Assembly (NCBI GenBank): GCA_964393215.1
Contig: CAYMSW010000001.1
Location: forward strand, 8,095-72,094
Origin: CAYFNK01 sp964393215
GTDB taxonomy: Archaea; Nanobdellota; Nanobdellia; SCGC-AAA011-G17; PNOQ01
Direction: 5' to 3'
Length of the DNA stretch: 64,000 nucleotides
The notes under the pieces are model-generated. The model ran no database searches. It was not told the origin of the DNA and saw nothing but the letters and a program-made list of their open reading frames with translations. Of the stretch, positions 57,613-64,000 are shown piece by piece. Position 1 is the stretch's first letter. The number at the start of each line of letters is the position of its first letter. Made by a program: the position numbers and the translations under genes.

Positions 57613-59337
57613 ATGACTAATCTAGAAACTATGTTAAATGAAGAGAATTCGGGAAGAAGAAGGCTGGTTACAGCTGCATTACCCTACATAAATAATGTTC
57701 CACACCTTGGCCACATTGCAGGATCTCACCTTCCAGCAGATATTTTTGCTAGATATTGTAGATCTAAGGGGTTTAACACACTATTTATTGGTGCAACAGA
57801 TGAACACGGATCAGCTTCAGAGATAGCCGCATCACAAGTTGGCGTAGACTTAAAAACATTCTCAGACAAGTTACACGAAGAACATAAAAAAGTATATGAC
57901 TGGTTTGGAATTTCCTATGATCATTTTTCGAGAACATCAAATAAAACACATAAACAAGTAGTTACTTCTTTTTTCAAGAAGTTAAATGAAAAAGGATTCA
58001 TTAAAGAGGGTTCAATGCCTGTTTTCTATTCTCCAAACGATGATATGTTCTTACCAGACAGATATGTTATTGGAGAATGTCCTAAATGCGAGTATAAAAG
58101 TGCAACAGGTGATCAATGTGAAAGCTGCACTTCCCTTTTAGATTCCCACGAATTAAAAAATCCAAAATCCACTCTAACTGGAGAAAAACTAGAAATTAGA
58201 GAAAGTGAACACTTATTCTTAGCACTAGATCAATTATCTCCAGAAATAGAACAATGGATAAAAAAACAAACACATTGGAGACCACAAGTAAAAAATTTGG
58301 CTATGGGCTGGATTAAAGAAGGACTAAAAGAAAGATGCATAACTAGAGATCTAAAAAACGGTATTCCAGTACCTTTGAAGGGCTATGAAGATAAAGTATT
58401 TTATGTGTGGTTTGATGCTCCAATGGGATATATTTCTGCCACAAAAGAAGCTACAAATGAATGGGAATCTTTTTGGACTGGAGATAGCCAGATTTATAAT
58501 TTTTTGGGAAAAGACAATATACCTTTTCACACCATTTTTTGGCCAGGGATGATTATTGGTAGTGAGCAGTTTAATTTACCAACAAATGTTATAGGATTAC
58601 AATATCTAAATTATGAAGGAAAAAAGTTCTCAAAAAGCAAACAAATTGGAGTATTTTGTGAAACCCTTCCAAAATTAGGACTAAGTGCTGATATTTGGAG
58701 GGCTTATCTAACTCAAGTCATACCTGAATCAAACGATTCTGAATTTAAATGGGAAGATTTTATAGAAAGAACCAATTCTGATCTAATTGATAATTTTGGT
58801 AATTTTGTTAATAGGATAGTCAAGTTTACTAGCGATAGGCTAGAGGGAAAAATAGAAAGGCCTGATGAAAACAGGCTTAAAGACTTAGATAAATCCACAC
58901 TAAATGAAATAGAAGAATACAAAGAAAGAATTGAAGGCTATTTAGAAAGGTCTGAAATGAGAAAAGCCTATTCTGAAGTTTTAGCATTATCCAGCCTTGG
59001 AAACAAATACATCAATGATTCTGCTCCATGGGTTACTTTAAAAGAAGATATGCAAAGAACAAACGATATAATCTACATAGGTGCAAGATTACTTAAGGCT
59101 CTAACAACATACATCGCACCATTTATTCCAGAAAATTCTGAAAAAGTATGGAGTCAATTAGGATTAAAAGGATCTCCATTGGATGCCAATGCGTGGGATA
59201 ATTCTTTATCTGACTTTGAAGGAATACACAAAGTTGGGAATCCAGAAATACTTTTCAAAAAACTTGAGAAAGGAGATGAAGGGCATTACAGAGAGGAAGC
59301 TTCAAAAGGAACGGACTTAGAAGGTTTTTTTAATTGA
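57613..59337 (+). CDS. metG: Methionyl-tRNA synthetase
   Basis: Charges tRNA-Met. The 574 residues contain PYINNVPHLGHIAGS (HIGH-type motif), a zinc-binding CPKCEYKSATGDQCESC, DAPMGYISA and the KMSKS-type KKFSKSKQ (about residue 340), then the helical anticodon-binding domain. The C-terminal tRNA-binding domain is encoded separately, 49 bp downstream. Confidence 0.96.
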   Translation: MTNLETMLNEENSGRRRLVTAALPYINNVPHLGHIAGSHLPADIFARYCRSKGFNTLFIGATDEHGSASEIAASQVGVDLKTFSDKLHEEHKKVYDWFGISYDHFSRTSNKTHKQVVTSFFKKLNEKGFIKEGSMPVFYSPNDDMFLPDRYVIGECPKCEYKSATGDQCESCTSLLDSHELKNPKSTLTGEKLEIRESEHLFLALDQLSPEIEQWIKKQTHWRPQVKNLAMGWIKEGLKERCITRDLKNGIPVPLKGYEDKVFYVWFDAPMGYISATKEATNEWESFWTGDSQIYNFLGKDNIPFHTIFWPGMIIGSEQFNLPTNVIGLQYLNYEGKKFSKSKQIGVFCETLPKLGLSADIWRAYLTQVIPESNDSEFKWEDFIERTNSDLIDNFGNFVNRIVKFTSDRLEGKIERPDENRLKDLDKSTLNEIEEYKERIEGYLERSEMRKAYSEVLALSSLGNKYINDSAPWVTLKEDMQRTNDIIYIGARLLKALTTYIAPFIPENSEKVWSQLGLKGSPLDANAWDNSLSDFEGIHKVGNPEILFKKLEKGDEGHYREEASKGTDLEGFFN

Positions 59338-59386
59338 CTCTACCAAAGATAATTTTATATTATAAATCATTTAACTCAATACAAAA

Positions 59387-59716
59387 ATGGCAAACGAGAT
59401 AAGTTTCAAAGATTGGCAAAACCTTGACATAAGAGTAGCAGAAATACTTGATGTACAAGACCATCCAAATGCAGACAAATTATATGTAATAAAAATAAAT
59501 CTTGGAGAAGAAGAAAGAACAATAGTCGCAGGAATAAAAACCAGTTACACAAAAGAAGAACTAAAAGGTAAAAAAATAATAGTTTTCACAAATTTAGAAC
59601 CTGCAACATTAAGAGGAGTAAAAAGTGAAGGGATGCTTCTAGCTGCATCAGAAGATAATAAAGTAGTCCTCTTAACAGTAGATAAAGATATTTCACGGGG
59701 TTCAAAAATCAGTTAA
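59387..59716 (+). CDS. Free-standing tRNA-binding domain (Trbp111/MetRS beta-like)
   Basis: A 109-residue OB-fold tRNA-binding protein equivalent to the C-terminal domain of bacterial MetRS: LDIRVAEILDVQDHPNADKLYV, IVAGIKTSYTKEELKGKKII and LRGVKSEGMLLAAS. Location directly after metG indicates a MetRS accessory subunit. Overlaps the convergent AsnC-like gene by 4 nt. Confidence 0.93.
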   Translation: MANEISFKDWQNLDIRVAEILDVQDHPNADKLYVIKINLGEEERTIVAGIKTSYTKEELKGKKIIVFTNLEPATLRGVKSEGMLLAASEDNKVVLLTVDKDISRGSKIS

Positions 59717-59946
59717 CTAGAATCCCAAAGAATCATTGTGCTGGTCAACCTTACTTCTGGCAATTTTCTTATTTTTTCCATAACAAAACTACCAAGCTTT
59801 TCAGGGGATTCTGCTTCAATTAAAGCAACAATATCCCACTCACCAAAAACAATATTTGCTTTCTGAATTTCAGGAAATTGCTGTATTGCTTCTACAACTG
59901 TTTGCTCTTCTTCAGAGTTTGTTGCTATGAATAGATACGCTTTCAT
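59713..59946 (-). CDS. Stand-alone RAM/AsnC effector-binding domain
   Basis: A 77-residue protein corresponding only to the ligand-binding half of Lrp/AsnC regulators (AYLFIATNSEEEQTVVEAI, VFGEWDIVALIEAES, VRLTSTMILW). It lacks the helix-turn-helix. Such proteins form rings that bind amino acids and modulate partners. A TATA-like tatataag lies upstream at about 59970. Confidence 0.88.
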   Translation of the reverse strand: MKAYLFIATNSEEEQTVVEAIQQFPEIQKANIVFGEWDIVALIEAESPEKLGSFVMEKIRKLPEVRLTSTMILWDSS

Positions 59947-59993
59947 TGTAAAACTGACTATTTAGAAAAATATATAAGATTAATGAAAAAGAG

Positions 59994-60068
59994 TGGCTCG
60001 GACCGGATTTGAACCGGCGACCTCTCGATTATCAGTCGAGTGCTCTAACCAGACTAAGCCACCGAGCC
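59994..60068 (-). tRNA. tRNA-Ile (GAT)
   Basis: Acceptor GGCTCGG/CCGAGCC, anticodon stem CTCGA/TCGAG with loop CTGATAA (anticodon GAT), T arm GCCGG/CCGGT with one wobble, discriminator A. No intron. Confidence 0.93.
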
Positions 60069-60141
60069 ATATTTGAAGAAACCATATTTTCTTTTATAAA
60101 ACTAACTATTGACTAAAACATCTAAGTAAAATAGTACAAAT

Positions 60142-60151
60142 AATTATAAAT
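60142..60151 (+). promoter_or_regulatory. TATA box supporting purA start at 60177
   Basis: The box aattataaat lies about 28 bp before ATG 60177 and overlaps the alternative upstream ATG at 60150, which therefore cannot be on the same transcript. Confidence 0.5.
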
Positions 60152-60176
60152 GAAACAATCGCTTCAGTATAAAGTA

Positions 60177-61409
60177 ATGACGGCGATAGTAGCAGTAGGC
60201 ACACAATACGGTGATGAGGGAAAAGGAAAGGTTGTCGATTTTCTTGCAAAGGATGCAGATTTTGTTGTTAGATACAATGGCGGTCCAAATGCCGGCCACA
60301 CTATAGAAGTTGAAAATATCAAAGCAATTCTACACCAAATACCTTCTGGAATTCTATATGGAAAAACATGTGTAATAGGCCAAGGAACAGTTCTAGACCT
60401 AGAATCTCTTGAAGATGAAATAAAATCTTTAGAAGATCAAGGAGTTTCAGTTAGAGACAAACTAAAAATCAGCGGAAACACACACTTAATACTTCCAACA
60501 CACGTTTCAGATTCCAAAACTGCAAAATCAGAAAGCACAGGAAGAGGAATAGCACCAACTTACAGTTCAAAATCCTTAAGATTAGGACTAAGAGCACAAG
60601 ACATAATCAACATTTCAAGAGAAGACCTAGAAGAATCAGACATAAAAGATAGAGAAGATCTAACAGTACATAAAGAATTCTTAAAAAAATTCGAAAACTA
60701 TTCAGAATCAATAACAAATGTTCCAAAAATTTTATCAGAAGCACTAGAAGAAGAAAAAAATGTTTTACTAGAAGGAGCACAAGGAACAGGATTAGATATC
60801 GATAATGGACAGTATCCTTGCACATCAAGCAGTAACGCAACATCCGGAGGATCAACAGTAGGAACTGGTTTACCACCAACAAAAATAAACGGAGTAATTG
60901 GAATTGCAAAAGCATACGTTTCGAGAGTAGATAGAGACGGAAGCAGCCCGTTAACAACACAAATCAATGGAGGACTCCAAGAAACTCTAAGGGAAAAAGG
61001 CGGAGAATATGGAGCAACCACAGGAAGACCAAGAAGAGTTGGATGGTTCGATGCAGTATTGCTAAGGCATGCAGTGTTAGTTAATGGACTAAAGGGAATT
61101 GCACTTACAAAATTAGACATTCTTGACGGATTTGATGAAGTAAAAATATGCACTCACTACGAATTAGATGGAAAAATGATAGAAGATTTTCCAACAGATG
61201 CAATAATCCAAAGAAAATGCAAGCCAGTTTATGAAACATTTCCGGGATGGAAAGGCAACGTAAAAGGGTGCAAAATCTTTGAAGAACTGCCAGAAGAGGC
61301 AAAAGCCTATATAAAAAGAATAGAAGAGCTAGTAAAATGCCCAGCAATCGTGATTTCTACAGGGCCAAGAAGAGAAGAAACAATAGTTAGAGAAGACATT
61401 TGGAAATAA
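60177..61409 (+). CDS. purA: Adenylosuccinate synthetase
   Basis: Joins IMP and aspartate using GTP in AMP synthesis. From ATG 60177 (MTAIVAVGTQYGDEGKGKVV) the 410 residues include the GDEGKGK phosphate loop, GGPNAGHT, the GTP base-recognition region and LLEGAQGTGLDIDNGQYP, then TGRPRRVGWFD and the C-terminal IVISTGPRREETI. The upstream in-frame ATG adds nine non-conserved residues overlapping the TATA box, so it was rejected. Confidence 0.96.
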   Translation: MTAIVAVGTQYGDEGKGKVVDFLAKDADFVVRYNGGPNAGHTIEVENIKAILHQIPSGILYGKTCVIGQGTVLDLESLEDEIKSLEDQGVSVRDKLKISGNTHLILPTHVSDSKTAKSESTGRGIAPTYSSKSLRLGLRAQDIINISREDLEESDIKDREDLTVHKEFLKKFENYSESITNVPKILSEALEEEKNVLLEGAQGTGLDIDNGQYPCTSSSNATSGGSTVGTGLPPTKINGVIGIAKAYVSRVDRDGSSPLTTQINGGLQETLREKGGEYGATTGRPRRVGWFDAVLLRHAVLVNGLKGIALTKLDILDGFDEVKICTHYELDGKMIEDFPTDAIIQRKCKPVYETFPGWKGNVKGCKIFEELPEEAKAYIKRIEELVKCPAIVISTGPRREETIVREDIWK

Positions 61410-61416
61410 AAAGAAG

Positions 61417-61491
61417 CGCCCCGGGCAAGATTTGAACTTGCGATCTCATGGTTAACAGCCATGCGCTTTAACCAGACTAAGCCACCGAGGC
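61417..61491 (-). tRNA. tRNA-Asn (GTT)
   Basis: Acceptor GCCTCGG/CCGGGGC with one T-G wobble, anticodon stem CATGG/CCATG, loop CTGTTAA (anticodon GTT), T arm GCAAG/CTTGC, discriminator G as usual for tRNA-Asn. No intron. Confidence 0.93.
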
Positions 61492-61531
61492 ATAAGATTT
61501 TGGTTAACAATTTCGTTTAAAAATCTATTGG

Positions 61532-62614
61532 TTAAGGTAAGAACTTCTTCACGTCTTTCAACTTCTGAGGCAAATATTTCTCAATAACGTAATTTAGACC
61601 ATGTGCAGCCAAGGCTTGTTGTTCTACCCTCTCACCTTTCTTCTGCAACAACTCAAGAGCCTTCTTCCACTCCTTATGTTCTTTCACAAAAGGATCGTTT
61701 TTCAAGACATCTTTGATTTTCTTCTTATCTACATCCTTCAATGGATGAGTAGGCAACTTATACTTATCAATATCTTCAGGAGTTACACCCAAAAAAGTAG
61801 CTTTTGGAACACAAAAATATTTGTTGATGTGAGCAGCATTACCGGAACCAACTTTGAGAGTTCTATAGATGCTCATATACCCATAAGGATCACCGTCGGT
61901 GAATACATAAACAGGTATTTTTTTCTCATCACTTAACCGCCTAATAAATCTTCTACAAGCACGAGTAGGAACACCACCCATAGAAATCAAAATACAATTA
62001 GCTTTCTTCCAATAATTATGTTTAACCAATCTTTGGAACATACCTGCAGTTTCGATGGCCAAAATAAATTTAGCATCGGTCTCAAATTTCAAATGTTCAA
62101 CAGAGGTTGGAATAGAATAAGCTCCAGAACCAAATTTAGTACAATCAATTTTAATTTCTTTTCCACTAGAAGGATCTTCATCAACAACAACTAATTTCCC
62201 AGCAATGTCTCCTCCTTTCTCTTCAGGAATAAAACCAAGTTGTTCCCTATTAACCATAAACATAGCTTCAATATCGTCCATCACTGCATCAGATTCAACC
62301 TGCTCCTTAAATCTAGCATCTCCCCAATTCTTAGAAACATAATATGCCTCTCTCTTTGTAGCAATATCATCACTTTCAACAACATTCTTAGAAAGAGCCA
62401 TCATCTTCAAAGTCTGTGCAAAAGATTTTATTGTGCTAACTGTCAAAGCCCTCTTCTTCTTCCCACCTTTCAATTCAAAGAAGCCAACTTTTGGATCATA
62501 ACTAACATTACCTAAAGATCTTATTGGAATTGTAACTTCTGGTTTCTTCTTTTTATTTATTTTATCATAAACCTTAGTTGCAGTTTCCTTGATTTGTTTA
62601 ACAGTTTGTTTCAT
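61532..62614 (-). CDS. top6A: DNA topoisomerase VI subunit A
   Basis: Catalytic Spo11-like subunit of type IIB topoisomerase. The 360 residues show the winged-helix active site TKREAYYVSKNW with adjacent tyrosines (catalytic one about residue 93), the Toprim Glu in ILAIETAGMFQ and the metal-binding FTDGDPYGY. The C-terminal region is full length. Overlaps the HD-domain gene by 4 nt, and top6B lies beyond that. Confidence 0.96.
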   Translation of the reverse strand: MKQTVKQIKETATKVYDKINKKKKPEVTIPIRSLGNVSYDPKVGFFELKGGKKKRALTVSTIKSFAQTLKMMALSKNVVESDDIATKREAYYVSKNWGDARFKEQVESDAVMDDIEAMFMVNREQLGFIPEEKGGDIAGKLVVVDEDPSSGKEIKIDCTKFGSGAYSIPTSVEHLKFETDAKFILAIETAGMFQRLVKHNYWKKANCILISMGGVPTRACRRFIRRLSDEKKIPVYVFTDGDPYGYMSIYRTLKVGSGNAAHINKYFCVPKATFLGVTPEDIDKYKLPTHPLKDVDKKKIKDVLKNDPFVKEHKEWKKALELLQKKGERVEQQALAAHGLNYVIEKYLPQKLKDVKKFLP

Positions 62615-63195
62615 TTTCCAAAAACTTCCTTTTTTCTTTCTTCCATCAGTTTGTTATAATATTCTTCTATTTCTTTGTTATACCATTTACGTCCTTCTTC
62701 CTCATTTTTTCTTTGGAATTCTTTAATTTGTTCATAAAATTTTTCTTTTTCTTGTTTCATAATCCTTCTAACTATATCAAATCCTTTCTCACTTGCCATC
62801 CACATAAAATCAAAATTGTTGAATACTCTTAGAATAGGTTCATCTTCAAAGGAATCTCCAAAAGCCCAATTGTCATGTTTCAAAATTAAGCTTTTTATTT
62901 CCTCTATTTTCTCAGTAGAATAGTCCAATTCCTTTAGAATATTTTCCGCTATTTTTGCCCCTTCTTCAGAATGTAGTTTTCTGATATCCAGATTATAAGG
63001 ATTGGATCCTTTCGGAACTTTTGAATATCCGACATCATGCAACAATACCACAGGCATAAGAATATCTAAATCAATACTATCATCTATAAATTTCGGAACG
63101 GTTTCAAAGAGCCAATTAACATGTTCAACATCTCCTTCCCTGCCTTCTTCATAGTAAGGAATTGCTTTTTCCAATATTTTTTTATAATCAGTCAT
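62611..63195 (-). CDS. HD-domain hydrolase inserted in the topoisomerase VI operon
   Basis: A 194-residue HD-superfamily metal-dependent phosphohydrolase. REGDVEHVNWLFE supplies the first His, VVLLHDVGYSK the HD pair, and LHSEEGAKIAENIL plus LKHDNW further ligands. Substrate unknown, perhaps a nucleotide or RNA. It overlaps top6B and top6A by 4 nt on each side, so all three are cotranslated. Confidence 0.88.
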   Translation of the reverse strand: MTDYKKILEKAIPYYEEGREGDVEHVNWLFETVPKFIDDSIDLDILMPVVLLHDVGYSKVPKGSNPYNLDIRKLHSEEGAKIAENILKELDYSTEKIEEIKSLILKHDNWAFGDSFEDEPILRVFNNFDFMWMASEKGFDIVRRIMKQEKEKFYEQIKEFQRKNEEEGRKWYNKEIEEYYNKLMEERKKEVFGK

Positions 63196-64000
63196 TTTTG
63201 TCTAGACTTCTCCAAAACAACTTTCAAATTATTTACAGTTTTCTTTTCATCACTATCTTTCAAACTCAAAATTTCTTTCAAAGCATCCCCAATAACTGGA
63301 ACATACTTTTCCAAGTAAGATTTTTTCTTAGCCTCATCCTTCGCTTTAACTTGTCTTCTTACATGCTTACTCAACTGTCTACCGCATTCCTGAACAGCTA
63401 ATCTAATTTCTTTAATTATTTCAGGATAATGCGCAATTGCTTCCTTGCTTTCAGAAGTAAATGGAACCCAAACAGATGCAATATGAACAACAATAATTGC
63501 AGGGCCATAAGGTAAATTACTTCCTGACTGACCAAGCCCATATTGTTTCCATGAAGTTTTAGAAACACTTCTAGTTATTGCACAGGCAGATTGCTGATAT
63601 TGTAATGGTACTTTATTTGCAAACCTAACTAATTCAATAGAAGATTCTCTATCCAAAGAACCACCATATGCAATTGCAGCTTCGACCATAAATGGGTTTC
63701 CTCTGTAAACTGAAGCAGGCCTTGAAACAGAAGTATAAAACTCAGCATCAATTTCTTTCTTCAAACCACCAACCAACAAATCACTACCGATCGGACTCAA
63801 ACAATCAGTGGGTGGGGCCATGAACTTGCTTTCTCTCATAGCTTTCAACAAATTATCTGCTTCCTGTTTTGCTATCCTGCTTGGTCTAGCATTAGGGTAT
63901 AAATTTGCCTTCTCACAAATATCTTTAGCACTCTTTGAACTTACTCTAGAAAATTCAGTAGATAAAAAGCTTTGAAGAGTTCTTGAACTTGTTCCTTTCA
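63192..64000 (-). CDS. top6B: DNA topoisomerase VI subunit B, 5' part beyond window
   Basis: ATPase (GHKL) subunit of topoisomerase VI. Only the C-terminal ~270 residues are inside the window, and the frame is open through base 64000. Visible are the transducer-domain segments PTDCLSPIGSDLLVGGLKK, PFMVEAAIAYGG, FANKVPLQYQQSACAIT and SVWVPFTSESKEAIAHYPEI. The GHKL ATP-binding motifs must lie further right. The stop overlaps the HD gene by 4 nt. Confidence 0.93.
   Translation of the reverse strand, partial: KGTSSRTLQSFLSTEFSRVSSKSAKDICEKANLYPNARPSRIAKQEADNLLKAMRESKFMAPPTDCLSPIGSDLLVGGLKKEIDAEFYTSVSRPASVYRGNPFMVEAAIAYGGSLDRESSIELVRFANKVPLQYQQSACAITRSVSKTSWKQYGLGQSGSNLPYGPAIIVVHIASVWVPFTSESKEAIAHYPEIIKEIRLAVQECGRQLSKHVRRQVKAKDEAKKKSYLEKYVPVIGDALKEILSLKDSDEKKTVNNLKVVLEKSRQK

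Overview
The window reads as one contiguous stretch of an AT-rich, gene-dense archaeal chromosome. The evidence for Archaea is family B DNA polymerase, FEN1, Top6A/B, an archaeo-eukaryotic primase, Alba, prefoldin alpha, Cdc48, RtcB with archease, Elp3, Dph2, eukaryotic-type ribosomal proteins (eL14, eL19, eL32, eL34, eS4, eS17), an SUI1-type eIF1, Rpp29, SecY with a DUF106 insertase, and TATA boxes about 25 bp upstream of start codons. Compact operons, many 4-nt overlaps, class III pilin signals and several unrecognised membrane proteins suggest a small-genome DPANN lineage (Woesearchaeota/Pacearchaeota-like). That placement is an inference; there is no rRNA in the window.

Layout. 1-4.5 kb: Cdc48 (cut by the window edge), methionine aminopeptidase, DNA polymerase B. 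4.5-7.8 kb: a mobile block made of a free-standing NUMOD3/Vsr-like homing endonuclease followed by a diversity-generating retroelement (DGR). The DGR has a target gene (5479-6303) with variable repeat VR (6074-6159) and a 9-bp hairpin just downstream, a template repeat TR (6554-6639), and a DGR-type reverse transcriptase (6673-7771). 7.8-24 kb: FEN1, paired membrane proteins, Trm5-like methyltransferase, HerA-like ATPase, two VTT proteins, DUF116-Dph2-GlyRS, DsbA with a CPGC membrane protein, M42 peptidase, GDH, AlkD, an FNR-like flavoprotein, Elp3 and a Trm9-like methyltransferase. 24-28.4 kb: a four-gene overlapping operon (aminotransferase, carbamate kinase, cyclic-2,3-DPG-synthetase-like protein, ornithine carbamoyltransferase). 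28.4-36.7 kb: H1-like basic protein, archease-RtcB-tRNA-Ala, HIT protein, antiporter, Ogt, Alba, eS17, primase, prefoldin, eL14, eL34, DUF106. 36.7-50.1 kb: the spc/S10 ribosomal super-operon on the minus strand, from uL3 to SecY. 50-64 kb: membrane and secreted proteins, a Lon-like protease, a pilin, a kinase/decarboxylase/nucleotidyltransferase operon, MetRS with its tRNA-binding partner, PurA, and a Top6B-HD-Top6A operon cut by the right edge. Six tRNA genes are present.

Main discovery. VR and TR align without gaps over 86 bp at a constant offset of 480. Nineteen of 28 template adenines differ in VR (14 to G, 5 to T), and only one non-adenine position differs. This is the adenine-specific signature of DGR mutagenesis. 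Three details look unusual: the reverse transcriptase ends in a canonical archaeal PCNA-binding (PIP) motif, QTTLFGF, matching the C-termini of the neighbouring polymerase and FEN1; its reading frame is broken at a run of nine G residues, which could be a phase switch, a decayed gene or a homopolymer error; and fen1 starts one base after the RT stop codon, so an essential flap nuclease appears transcriptionally tied to the retroelement.
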